Shown here: positions 8,857 to 16,995 of the stretch, one piece after another
Layout of the letters: each line of letters begins with the position of its first letter
Position numbering within the stretch: position 1 is the stretch's first letter
Origin: Rhizomonospora bruguierae
Lineage (GTDB): Bacteria > Actinomycetota > Actinomycetes > Mycobacteriales > Micromonosporaceae
Assembly: GCF_018397995.1 (NCBI RefSeq)
Contig: NZ_BBQH01000011.1
Location: 1-64,000 of the forward strand
DNA length: 64,000 nt
Reading direction: 5' to 3'
Program-made: the position numbers and the translations under genes
The notes under the pieces: generated by a model
Databases searched by the model: none
What the model was told of the DNA's origin: nothing
What the model saw: the letters and a program-made list of their open reading frames with translations, nothing else

Positions 8857-9479
8857 GGCGGACCGCCACCACCGTCGCCACCGCGCTGCTCTGCCTGGCG
8901 GCGGGGGCGTGCACCGGGGACGCCGCGGAGAACAGGGCGCCGGACCCCACCGCGAGCACGGCGACCGCGCCGGCCGGCGGGCCGGAGAGCGGCGGGCCGG
9001 CGCCGAAGGCGTTCGCCGCGCCGCTGCCCGACTGCGAGACGATGGTCAAGCACTATCCACAGGGGATCTACCGGTCGGTAGGGCCGTACCCCGGCGAGAC
9101 GGGCGCGCCGCCGTCGGACGACCTGGAGTACCGGTACTGCAACACCGCCGGGTACGCGGCGGCGGACGGTGAGGTCGTGCTCACCACCGTCATCACGATC
9201 TATCGGCCGAAGACCGAGCCGTACCGGGGCATCCCGGTGGCGGCCTGGCAGCCGAAGCAGACCGACGCGCTGATCGCCGAGGGGTGCCCCGGCGCGGCCG
9301 CGGCGGCCTGGGCGGGCGGCGACGGCGGCAAGCGCTGCGCCACCGACCTCGGCGCCGTGGTCGTCGGCGCCGGCGGCGGCGCGGTGCTGCGGGCGCAGGT
9401 CAGCGGCAAGCTGCCCCGCGCCCGGCTGGAGTCCGCCGCCGACCGGATCGGTCGCGCGGTGCTGAGCGAGTTGAGCTAG
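8853..9479 (+). CDS. Secreted lipoprotein of unknown function
   Basis: The 208-residue product begins with a signal peptide ending in a clear lipobox (CLAAGAC, lipidated Cys near residue 21). A Thr/Ala/Pro-rich spacer is followed by a globular domain of about 140 residues with paired cysteines (PDCET, YRYCNT, EGCPG, KRCATD) that may form disulfides outside the cell. I do not recognise the family; small DUF3558-like actinobacterial lipoproteins are similar in size. It is translationally coupled to the genes on both sides of it in a unit ending with a likely type VII substrate. Confidence 0.7.
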   Translation: MRRTATTVATALLCLAAGACTGDAAENRAPDPTASTATAPAGGPESGGPAPKAFAAPLPDCETMVKHYPQGIYRSVGPYPGETGAPPSDDLEYRYCNTAGYAAADGEVVLTTVITIYRPKTEPYRGIPVAAWQPKQTDALIAEGCPGAAAAAWAGGDGGKRCATDLGAVVVGAGGGAVLRAQVSGKLPRARLESAADRIGRAVLSELS

Positions 9480-9490
9480 GGGAGGATCCG

Positions 9491-9772
9491 ATGAAGTCCG
9501 CCGCGGAACGGCATGTCGAACTCGTGGAGCGGCTGCCGGTGCACGCGACGTCGGCGCGCGGCTACGTGGAGGTGGACCGCGCCGAGAATGGCGACATCAG
9601 CGTGAAGCTGCGCAACCAGGCCCTGCGCCGGCTGAACCACGAGGAACTCGCGGCGGAGATCAGCGGAGGGCTGGAGGCGGCGCTGCGCGAGTACAGCAGG
9701 AAGAGCCATGAGACGCGGCGGCGACTGGTCGGCGCCGACTTCGAGCGCGACATTCTGGGGGTGGCCGAATGA
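9491..9772 (+). CDS. Second YbaB/EbfC-like protein
   Basis: The 93-residue protein has the YbaB pattern: strand-rich N-terminus (ARGYVEVDRAENGDISVKLR), then RRLNHEELAAEI and a long amphipathic helix. A strong GGAGGA ribosome-binding site lies 5 nt before the ATG. Its stop overlaps the start of the next gene (ATGA), so it is made in step with the putative substrate. Such pairs of YbaB-like proteins beside long helical proteins recall EspL and its partners in ESX-1. Whether it binds DNA or acts as a substrate chaperone cannot be told from sequence. Confidence 0.65.
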   Translation: MKSAAERHVELVERLPVHATSARGYVEVDRAENGDISVKLRNQALRRLNHEELAAEISGGLEAALREYSRKSHETRRRLVGADFERDILGVAE

Positions 9773-11064
9773 GCCTGACCGTCGAACTCCAGGCCCTGGT
9801 CAACAACGGTAAGGAGCGGTACGAGGACGCGATCGTCTGCGACGCGATCAAACAGTACGTCGGGCACGTGGGCGCGGTCCCGGACTTCGCCTGGGGTGAG
9901 ATGCCGTGGTCGGCGAAGTGGAAGGCCGACTGGCATACCGCCGTCGAGTCGCGCATCACCGAGGCCGGCACGATGCGGGACACGCTCGGCACCACGGGCG
10001 GGAACCTGATCCAGGTGGCGGCGGACTACTCGCACTCGGACATCGAGGCGAAGCTCGACTTCGATATCTCGGCGGAGAACTCCGCGCTGACGCCGTTCCT
10101 GCTCGGCACGAAGAAGGCCGGCGACTCGGTCTCCGGGCACCCGGGCGGGCACGCCGGCCCCCCGGCGTACTTCCCGGGCGGGAACTACGGCGTGAACATC
10201 CCGGACGACAACCCGGACGGCAAGCGGCTGAACTACCTGTGGAAGGACGGCCAGCTCAACCACATCCCGGCGGAGATGGGGCCGCCCGGCTTCAAGCACT
10301 CGTTCACGGACATCGTCGAGGCGCTGGAGACCCCGGGCCACCGGGATCTGACGAACTTCGTCAACGAGCACTACGAGACGCTGACCAAGGCGGAGAACAT
10401 GGTCGAGCAGTACGGGGGCGGGCTCACACAGCGGCCGTCCACCGACTTCATCGACGACGTGGTCAACGCCTACCCGGGCATCATCAAGAACCGCGCCGAC
10501 CTGCTGTACATCGCGAAGAACAACTACGACGAGATGCGCAAGGAGATGGCGCTCGAGACGGACACGCTCAAGCTGTACTGGGCCAGCGAGAGCGCGTCGC
10601 AGGCGTACTTCGTGCACGCCAACAACATCCTGCGGTACTTCGACGGGGTGGGTGGCGAGATGAAGTGGCTGGCGGACGAGGGCAAGAAGGCCGCCGACAC
10701 GATCGACAAGCTGATGCTGGCGTACGCCAAGGTCGGGTTTGAGAAGATCGGTCAACTCATCGACCAGATCAAGGCGGTCAGCGACGCGGCGAACAGCCTC
10801 ACCGGCAGCGTGGACGACCCGGTGAAGGCGCTGACCGCGACCCTCAACCTGATGGTCACCCAGATGTTGGCGGACTGGAAGGCGGCGAACGAGGCGGCCC
10901 AGTCGATGCTGAGCATCACCGAGACGGCCATCTCCGGCCAGCCGGACCTGGGCACCTCGGAGCATGGCGCCATCCCGTTCCCGCAGGACGGTTCCGGCGG
11001 CCAGTGGACCAACGGCGGCCAGTGGAAGCCGGGCCAGCGCAACGTCCCGGTGCCGACCGCCTGA
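9769..11064 (+). CDS. Long helical protein, candidate type VII secretion substrate
   Basis: The 431-residue product is mostly helical, without signal peptide or membrane segment. Residues about 58-91 resemble the EspC-type helix (ITEAGTMRDTLGTTGGNLIQ) and end in Y87-S-H-S-D91, a match to the YxxxD/E signal that EccC-type systems recognise. Tryptophan and glycine (W42-G43) lie in the turn before this helix, as in WXG-like folds. The rest has no catalytic motif I recognise; the C-terminal 40 residues are Gly/Gln/Trp-rich and probably disordered. It ends a coupled unit with a YbaB-like protein. Secretion is inferred, not shown. Confidence 0.6.
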   Translation: MSLTVELQALVNNGKERYEDAIVCDAIKQYVGHVGAVPDFAWGEMPWSAKWKADWHTAVESRITEAGTMRDTLGTTGGNLIQVAADYSHSDIEAKLDFDISAENSALTPFLLGTKKAGDSVSGHPGGHAGPPAYFPGGNYGVNIPDDNPDGKRLNYLWKDGQLNHIPAEMGPPGFKHSFTDIVEALETPGHRDLTNFVNEHYETLTKAENMVEQYGGGLTQRPSTDFIDDVVNAYPGIIKNRADLLYIAKNNYDEMRKEMALETDTLKLYWASESASQAYFVHANNILRYFDGVGGEMKWLADEGKKAADTIDKLMLAYAKVGFEKIGQLIDQIKAVSDAANSLTGSVDDPVKALTATLNLMVTQMLADWKAANEAAQSMLSITETAISGQPDLGTSEHGAIPFPQDGSGGQWTNGGQWKPGQRNVPVPTA

Positions 11065-11076
11065 CGCGCGGGCGCC

Positions 11077-12096
11077 TCAGTCGGCTTCCTCCCGGAGCAG
11101 GCCCAGAAGGGCCTGCTCCGCGGCGTGTTGGTCCCGCTCCCCCCGGGTCTGGCCGGTGCCGGCGGGCACGCCGTGCGGGCTCACCACCACGCCGTCGCGG
11201 TACAGGTCGAGCACCCGGGGGTCCACATAGGAGGTACGGGCCACCGTCGGCGTGTTGCCCAACTGCTCGCCGACCAGCCGCATGGCGGCCGTGATGGACT
11301 GGCGTCGGGCCCGCTCCGACCGCTTCGGACCGGCGCCGGCCAGTTCCACGGCGGCCAGCACGGTCGCGTGCCAGGTGCGGAAGTCCTTGGCGGTCATGTC
11401 CCCGCCGCTGGCCTCCCGCAGGTAGCCGTTGATGTCGTCGCTGTGCACGTCCCGCCACTGCCGGCCGTCCCGGTAGGCGAACAGCCGCTCGGCGCCGCGG
11501 CGACGCCGGCGCAGCGCGTTGAGCACCTCGCACACCTGCGGGTCGCGGACGGTCTGCACCCGCTCGATACCGCCCTTGGCCACGTACTCGAAGACCACGC
11601 AGCCGCGGGCGGCGCGGGCGTGCTCGGGGCGCAGCGTGGCGATGCCGTAGCTGGGTTCGTCCCCGTTGGCGTACTCGTCGCCGCCCACCCGGAACAGGCC
11701 CAGATCCAGCAGGCGGGCGGTGAGGGCGAGCACCCGGTCGCGCGGCATCCCCGTCAGACGCAGGTCCTCGGTGGCGCGCTTACGCAACTGGGGCAGCCGC
11801 TCGGCCACCTCCAGCACGTGGTCGAACTTGGCGGCGTCCCGCTTCGCGCGCCACCGCGGGTGGTACAGGTACTGCCGGCGCCCGGCGGCGTCGATGCCGG
11901 TGGCCTGGATGTGGCCGCGCGGATCGGGACAGATCCACACGTCCCGCCAGGCCGGCGGGATGACCAGGTCGCGCAGGCGGCCCAGTTCCTCCGGCTCCCG
12001 GATCGGGTTCCCCGAGAGGTCCAGGAACGTCACCCCGCGACCGCGGCGGCGCCGGGTGTACCCCGACGCCGAGGGGTTGCTGCGCCGCAGGCGCAT
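11077..12096 (-). CDS. DNA topoisomerase IB
   Basis: This 339-residue type IB topoisomerase relaxes supercoils by a transient 3'-phosphotyrosine. The poxvirus/bacterial form is visible: an N-terminal beta-rich domain (VTFLDLSGNPI, IPPAWRDVWICPDPRGHIQA), then the catalytic domain with FRTWHATV and the nucleophile Tyr290 in TSYVDPR. The gene starts 9 nt after the GT9 gene in the heptose operon and is probably its last gene, an odd partner for sugar enzymes. It converges on the secretion-substrate gene with only 12 nt between stops and no clear terminator. Confidence 0.92.
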   Translation of the reverse strand: MRLRRSNPSASGYTRRRRGRGVTFLDLSGNPIREPEELGRLRDLVIPPAWRDVWICPDPRGHIQATGIDAAGRRQYLYHPRWRAKRDAAKFDHVLEVAERLPQLRKRATEDLRLTGMPRDRVLALTARLLDLGLFRVGGDEYANGDEPSYGIATLRPEHARAARGCVVFEYVAKGGIERVQTVRDPQVCEVLNALRRRRRGAERLFAYRDGRQWRDVHSDDINGYLREASGGDMTAKDFRTWHATVLAAVELAGAGPKRSERARRQSITAAMRLVGEQLGNTPTVARTSYVDPRVLDLYRDGVVVSPHGVPAGTGQTRGERDQHAAEQALLGLLREEAD

Positions 12097-12105
12097 GGCG
12101 GAGCG

Positions 12106-13068
12106 CTACCTCGCCGGCGCGGGGGCCGCCGCCTGTTCCGCCCGGGCCACCGCGCCAAGCACCTCCTCGACGTCGATAGCGGCCAGCGCCGGATGCGGGC
12201 CGGAGGCGGGGGCGGGTTCGGCGGCGCGCTCGCCGCGCCAGAGCACGCGGTGCCACGGCCGGTCCTCCGGTGGCCCCCAGCGGCCGGGTGACACCTGGCC
12301 GAACAGCAGCACCGACGGCGTCCGGTAGGCGGTGGCCAGGTGACCGGCGCCGGTGTCGCCGCTGACCACCAGCCGGGCGTTGGCGATCAGGGCGGCCAGG
12401 TCACCGACGTCCGTGCGCCCGGCCAGCACCGCCCGGTCGGGCAGCCCGGCCCGGTCGGCGATCTGCCGGCACGCGTCGTACTCGCCACTGGTGCCGGTGA
12501 TGACCACGCGGTGCCCGTCGGCGGCGAGGGACCGGGCCACCTCGGCGTACCGCTCGGGCGGCCAGCGGCGGGCCGCCGCCTTCGCCCCCGGGTGGATCAC
12601 CGTGGCGCCGGTGGGCACCTCCGGCCGCCCGCTCGGCTCGGGGCGGCGCAGGTCCAGGTCGTGCGGGTCGGTCTCGACGCCGTACCAGCTCAGCATCCGG
12701 CACCACCGCTCGACCTCGTGCTCCTCGTCCTGCCACTGTGGACCATCGGTGAACTCCGCCGCCGGGCAGGCGAACGCGTACGTCCGGTCGGCGGCGGCGC
12801 CGGACAGCAGGCGGTGCGACTGCGGGCCGCGGCCGTGCAGGTTCACCGCCAGGCGCGGCGGGCGGAACTCGAACCGCCGGGGCCGCAGGTCGTCCAGGTC
12901 CACCGGGACGATCCGGTCGACGGCGCCGGTCAGCACGGCGAGCGGCGCGAGCGCCGGCGGCGCCGCCAGCGCGATCGCCTGCTCCGGGTGGGCGTGACGC
13001 AGCCCGCGCAGGGCCGGCGCCGCGGTGGCCAGGTCGCCCACGCCCAGGGCGCGCAGCACGAGGATCAT
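12106..13068 (-). CDS. GT9 family glycosyltransferase (heptosyltransferase-like)
   Basis: The 320-residue protein has the GT9 (ADP-heptose:LPS heptosyltransferase) fold. The N-terminal half starts MILVLRALGVGDLATAAPAL. The C-terminal nucleotide-sugar half contains VIHPGAKAAARRWPPERYAE and VVSGDTGAGHLATAYRTPSV. It probably transfers heptose from the nucleotide-activated sugar made by the same operon to a cell-surface acceptor; the acceptor is unknown because this organism should lack LPS. The start overlaps the SDR stop by 4 nt. Confidence 0.85.
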   Translation of the reverse strand: MILVLRALGVGDLATAAPALRGLRHAHPEQAIALAAPPALAPLAVLTGAVDRIVPVDLDDLRPRRFEFRPPRLAVNLHGRGPQSHRLLSGAAADRTYAFACPAAEFTDGPQWQDEEHEVERWCRMLSWYGVETDPHDLDLRRPEPSGRPEVPTGATVIHPGAKAAARRWPPERYAEVARSLAADGHRVVITGTSGEYDACRQIADRAGLPDRAVLAGRTDVGDLAALIANARLVVSGDTGAGHLATAYRTPSVLLFGQVSPGRWGPPEDRPWHRVLWRGERAAEPAPASGPHPALAAIDVEEVLGAVARAEQAAAPAPAR

Positions 13069-13745
13069 GGGTACGACGTCTCGGTCGGCGCGCAGAGGAC
13101 CAACTCGCGTACGGCACTGCCGGGCGGCTGGGTCAGCGCGAACATGACAGCGGCGGCCACGTTGGCCGGGTCGTTGAGGATCGCGTCCGGCCCCGGCTTG
13201 TACCGCGGATCCCGGTCCTCGAAGAAGTTGGTCTTCATGCCACCGGGAATCAGCAGCGTGACGCCGACCGTGCCGGCCAGTTCCGCGGCCAGCGCCCGGG
13301 TGAAGCCGACCACCCCGAACTTGGCCGCGCAGTACGCGGTGGCGTCGCTGACCGCCTTGACGCCCAGCGTGGACGCGATCGTCACCACGGTGCCACGGGA
13401 CTGTTCCAGGTGGGGCAGCGCCGCCCGGACCACGGCGGCGGTGGCGAGCAGGTCGACGGCCACGATCCGCTCCCAGGTCTCCCCCGGCACGTCGGCGAGG
13501 CGGCCGGGCACGTCCATGCCGGCGGCGGTGACGACGGCGTCCAGGCCGCCGGCCTCCTCGGCCAACCGCCGGGTGGCGCTCTCCGCGGCGCGGGTGTCGG
13601 CCAGGTCGACCAGCAGGTGCGGGACGCCCTCGGCGGGGCGCTGGCGGTCCAGCACGTACGGCCGGCCGCCGGCCTTGGTCACCTCCGTCACCACGGCGGC
13701 GCCGAGGCCGCTGGCGCCGCCGGTGACGAGTACGGTCCGCGACAT
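13065..13745 (-). CDS. Short-chain dehydrogenase/reductase
   Basis: This is a classical SDR of 226 residues with the cofactor motif TGGASGLG (8-15) and catalytic Ser125, Tyr138 and Lys142 (YCAAK). The start at 13745 has AAGGAG 8 nt upstream; an upstream in-frame ATG is less likely. It lies 4 nt after hldE and overlaps the GT9 gene, so it belongs to the heptose operon. It is too short to be a normal HldD epimerase, which is an extended SDR. It may modify the heptose by oxidation, reduction or epimerisation, but the substrate is unknown. Confidence 0.85.
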   Translation of the reverse strand: MSRTVLVTGGASGLGAAVVTEVTKAGGRPYVLDRQRPAEGVPHLLVDLADTRAAESATRRLAEEAGGLDAVVTAAGMDVPGRLADVPGETWERIVAVDLLATAAVVRAALPHLEQSRGTVVTIASTLGVKAVSDATAYCAAKFGVVGFTRALAAELAGTVGVTLLIPGGMKTNFFEDRDPRYKPGPDAILNDPANVAAAVMFALTQPPGSAVRELVLCAPTETSYP

Positions 13746-13749
13746 CGCA

Positions 13750-15138
13750 TCACTCCTTAACGCTGGCAATGATCTTGGTGGTGGAACGCCCCGCCAGGTA
13801 GGGCACGATCACGGTCTGCCCGCCCCAACCGGCGACCAGCTCGGCCTCCGGCAGATCCGGGGTGTCCGACGGGCTGCCGCCGGAATAGTCGCCACCCTTG
13901 ACCCACACGTCCGGGCGCAGCCGGGAAAGCACCGCGTGCGGCGTCGACTCGTCGAACACCACCACCGCGTCGACGCAGCCCAGCGCGGCCAGCAGCCGCA
14001 CCCGGTCCGCCTGCGGGACGACCGGGCGCTCGGGACCCTTCAGGGCGGCCACGCTGGCGTCCGAGTTGAGGCAGACGACCAGGCAGTCGCCGAGCTGGCG
14101 GGCCGCCTCCAGGGTGGCGACGTGCCCGGCGTGCACCAGGTCGAAGCAGCCGCCGGTGGCGACCACCGTCCCACCCCGGGCGCGGACCCGCTCCACCAGG
14201 TCAGCCGCGTCGTCCGGGCGGTCCTCGGCGCGCTCGGCCGCGGACGCGTCCACCCGGACCGCCGCCGCGCCCCCGACCGCCACGAAGTCCGTGGCCTCGG
14301 TGACCGCGCCCTCCACCGCCTCCGAGACCAGGGCGCCGCCGGCCAGCGCCACCGCCGCCGCCGAGGCGAACCGGTCGCCCGCGCCGCAGGCGTCTCCGGT
14401 GGCCCGGAACGGGGTCGGCACCACCAGCGGGGTCGGGCCGGCGTGGCTGAGCAGCACGCCGTCCGCGCCCATCGTCACGGCCACCGCGCCGGCCCGCCAC
14501 CGCCGGCGCAGCTCCGCGGCGCCCCGCGCCGCCGCCGCCAGCCGCAGCCCGCCGTCCGCGTCGGTCAACCGCCGCAGCTCCGCCTCGTTCGGGGTGACCA
14601 GCCGGGCGCCCGGCGTCGGCTCGGGGCCGCGCGGGTGCGGGTCCCAGACGACCGGCACCGCCGGGTCGGCGAGCGCGGCCCGCAGCGGCTCCGACCGGGC
14701 GGTCCCCCGCCCGTAGTCGCTGACGAGCACCGCCGACGCCGAACGCAGCAGCTCGATCACGTGTGCCGGCACCCGGCGCGGCGCGGCGGACCCGTCGCCG
14801 CCCCGGTCCAGCCGGACCAGCACCCGGCCGTTCGCCCGCAGCCGGATCTTCTCCGCCGTCGGGCGCCGGGTCGGCAGCGCACACACCTGCACCCCCGCGG
14901 CGGCCAGCAGCTCGCGCAGGCGGACCGCCGGCTCGTCGTCGCCCAGCGTCGTCACCAGCGCCACGTCGTGCCCCCGCCCGGCGGCCAGGAGCGCGGCGAG
15001 CCCGGCCCCGCCAGGTCGGTCCACACTGGATCGCTCGGCGAGCACCGGCGCCGGGGCGTCCGGGCAGAGCCGATCCACGGTCCCGTCAACGTCCCGGTCC
15101 AGCAGGACATCCCCGATCACCACCAGCGGCCCGCTCAC
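13750..15138 (-). CDS. hldE: HldE, bifunctional heptose-7-phosphate kinase / heptose-1-phosphate adenylyltransferase
   Basis: The 462-residue protein joins two enzymes of activated-heptose synthesis. The N-terminal ribokinase-like part (start VVIGDVLLDRDVDG, GAGD motif with catalytic Asp255) phosphorylates C1 of heptose 7-phosphate. The C-terminal nucleotidyltransferase part (TGGCFDLVHAGH, H336-x-G-H339) adds the nucleotide. I chose GTG 15138 because GGGAGG lies 8 nt upstream and the protein then begins at the first strand; GTG 15165 is the longer alternative and would overlap gmhA. It works with GmhA and GmhB of the same operon. Confidence 0.9.
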   Translation of the reverse strand: MSGPLVVIGDVLLDRDVDGTVDRLCPDAPAPVLAERSSVDRPGGAGLAALLAAGRGHDVALVTTLGDDEPAVRLRELLAAAGVQVCALPTRRPTAEKIRLRANGRVLVRLDRGGDGSAAPRRVPAHVIELLRSASAVLVSDYGRGTARSEPLRAALADPAVPVVWDPHPRGPEPTPGARLVTPNEAELRRLTDADGGLRLAAAARGAAELRRRWRAGAVAVTMGADGVLLSHAGPTPLVVPTPFRATGDACGAGDRFASAAAVALAGGALVSEAVEGAVTEATDFVAVGGAAAVRVDASAAERAEDRPDDAADLVERVRARGGTVVATGGCFDLVHAGHVATLEAARQLGDCLVVCLNSDASVAALKGPERPVVPQADRVRLLAALGCVDAVVVFDESTPHAVLSRLRPDVWVKGGDYSGGSPSDTPDLPEAELVAGWGGQTVIVPYLAGRSTTKIIASVKE

Positions 15139-15154
15139 AGAGTCCGCCTCCCGC

Positions 15155-15778
15155 TCACGGGACAACCCGCGCTTCCGAATAGGACCGAATCAGGCCGAGC
15201 ACCGTGGGCAGTGCCACCTCGACCTGCTCGCACAGCACGTGCGCCGCGACCAGGTGCAGTTCCTGCACCACCTGCCCGTCGGTGGACGGCACCGTCAGCG
15301 CCTCGTCGCACGCGGACGCCAGCGGGTTCGGCGCCGGCCCGGTGAACGCCCAGCGGCGCATCCCCAGCTCGGCAGCGGCCGCCGCGGCGGCCAGCAGGTT
15401 CGCGCTGCGGCCACTGCTGGAGATCAGCAGCAGTACGTCGTCCGGCCGGCCATGGGCGCGCACCTGCCGGGCGAACACCTCGGCGTACCCGTAGTCGTTG
15501 GCGATCGCGGTCAGCGAGGAGGTCTCGGCGTGCAGCGCGATCGCGGACAGCGCCGGCCGGTCGTCACGCAGCTTGCCCACCAGTTCGGCGGCCAAATGCT
15601 GCGCCTCCGCCGCGCTGCCACCGTTGCCGGCGACCAGCAGCCGCCCGCCCTGACCCACCGTCCAGGCCAGCGCCGTGCCCCAGCGCGCCAGCAGCGGCGC
15701 CGAGCGGCGGAACGGGCCCAGGGCGGCGGCCAGCGCGTCGACGTGGTCGTCCAGGAGAGTCTGCCGCTGCCCGCCCAT
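15155..15778 (-). CDS. gmhA: GmhA, phosphoheptose isomerase (SIS domain)
   Basis: The 207-residue SIS protein contains VAGNGGSAAEAQHLAAEL and LLISSSGRSANLL, the sugar-phosphate-binding elements typical of GmhA. GmhA converts sedoheptulose 7-phosphate to D-glycero-D-manno-heptose 7-phosphate, the first step of activated-heptose synthesis. The ATG overlaps the upstream glycosyltransferase stop (ATGA), and hldE follows after 16 nt. A general SIS-domain regulator is unlikely given the length and the neighbours. Confidence 0.9.
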   Translation of the reverse strand: MGGQRQTLLDDHVDALAAALGPFRRSAPLLARWGTALAWTVGQGGRLLVAGNGGSAAEAQHLAAELVGKLRDDRPALSAIALHAETSSLTAIANDYGYAEVFARQVRAHGRPDDVLLLISSSGRSANLLAAAAAAAELGMRRWAFTGPAPNPLASACDEALTVPSTDGQVVQELHLVAAHVLCEQVEVALPTVLGLIRSYSEARVVP

Positions 15779-16995
15779 CAGGCGACCGCGCCGGTCGGCC
15801 GGCGCAGCCGGCACAGCGAGGCGTACACCGAGGACAGTTGGGTAGCCGCCCGCTTCCACGAGTAGCAGCTGCGGGCCCGGTCCAGGGCGGCGGTGCCGTA
15901 CGCCAGGCGGCGCACCCGGTCGTCCACCAGCCGGCGCAGCGCCTTGCCCAGCGCCCGCGGGTCGCGCGGCGACACCAGCGTGCCGGTCAGCCCGTCCACG
16001 ACCGTGTCCAGCATCCCGCCCACGGCGCTGGCGACCACCGGCACGCCGCAGGCCATCGCCTCCAGCGGGGTCAGCCCGAACGGCTCGTACCAGGCGGCGC
16101 TGGCGAGCACGTCGGCCGAGCGGTACCAGCGCGGCATGTCCTCGCGGGGCACCGCGCCGACCAGCCGCACCCGGTTCGCCACGTCGCACTCGGCGGCCAG
16201 CGCCTGCAGTCCCTTGGCGACCGGGTCCCGACCCAGCTCGGCGCCGGGTGGACCGCCGACGATGACGCACTCGGCGTTCGGCACCACCCGCATCGCCCGG
16301 ATCACGTCCGCGAAGCCCTTGCGCTCGACCATCCGCCCCACCGAGAGAATCACCGGCCGGTCCGGGTCGCGCGTCTGCGCCGGACCGTCCGGGGTGAACC
16401 GCTCGGCGTCGACCCCGGACGGGATCAGGCTGATCCGGGTGCGCGGCACGCCGAGCCGGATCAGCTCCCGCACCTCGTCCTGGCACTGGGCGACGACCCG
16501 GTCGACGGCGCCGCCGATGGCCCGCTCGTACCCGATGCGCAGCCGCGGGCTGGTGTCCATGGCGCCCTGGTGGCGCCGCTTCACCGAGCCGAGCGCGTGG
16601 AACGTCTGCACCACCGGCACCCCGATCGGCCGGCTCGCGGCGATCGCGGCCAGCCCGCTCATCCAGAAGTGGGCGTGGGTGACGTCCGGTTGCCAGTTGT
16701 CGTCCCGCCAGTGCTCGCCGACCCAGTCGCCGAACTCCTTCATGTGCGGCAGCAGCAGGTCCTTCGGCACGTACCGGGCCGGGCCGGCGGGCACGTTGAC
16801 CACGCTGACCCCGTCGCCCATCGGCTGGGCGACCGGCTGGTCCTCCGCGTCCCGGCGGGTGTAGATGCGCACCTCGTGGCCGAGGTCTGCCAACGCCGTC
16901 GACAGGTCGGCGACGTGCAGGTTCTGCCCGCCCGCGTCCACCCCGCCGAGTTCGGCAAGGGGACTCGCGTGCTCAGAAATCATCGCGATGCGCAT
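15778..16995 (-). CDS. GT4 family glycosyltransferase
   Basis: The 405-residue protein is a GT-B enzyme. The N-terminal half has AELGGVDAGGQNLHVADLS and THAHFWMSG. The C-terminal half has ILSVGRMVERKGFADVIRA and YEPFGLTPLEAMACGVPVV, the donor-binding motif of family 4. The ATG at 16995 follows GGAGGAGGAGAG, a very strong ribosome-binding site, although the start lies 16 nt inside the upstream gene. Its donor is not known; the heptose operon context suggests it builds the same glycan. The order of transfer cannot be read from sequence. Confidence 0.88.
   Translation of the reverse strand: MRIAMISEHASPLAELGGVDAGGQNLHVADLSTALADLGHEVRIYTRRDAEDQPVAQPMGDGVSVVNVPAGPARYVPKDLLLPHMKEFGDWVGEHWRDDNWQPDVTHAHFWMSGLAAIAASRPIGVPVVQTFHALGSVKRRHQGAMDTSPRLRIGYERAIGGAVDRVVAQCQDEVRELIRLGVPRTRISLIPSGVDAERFTPDGPAQTRDPDRPVILSVGRMVERKGFADVIRAMRVVPNAECVIVGGPPGAELGRDPVAKGLQALAAECDVANRVRLVGAVPREDMPRWYRSADVLASAAWYEPFGLTPLEAMACGVPVVASAVGGMLDTVVDGLTGTLVSPRDPRALGKALRRLVDDRVRRLAYGTAALDRARSCYSWKRAATQLSSVYASLCRLRRPTGAVA

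Noticed and set aside
12340-15345. 1001-residue open frame on the plus strand opposite the heptose genes
   Set aside because: It is antisense to the GT9, SDR and HldE genes, all of which show catalytic motifs; it has no domain of its own.
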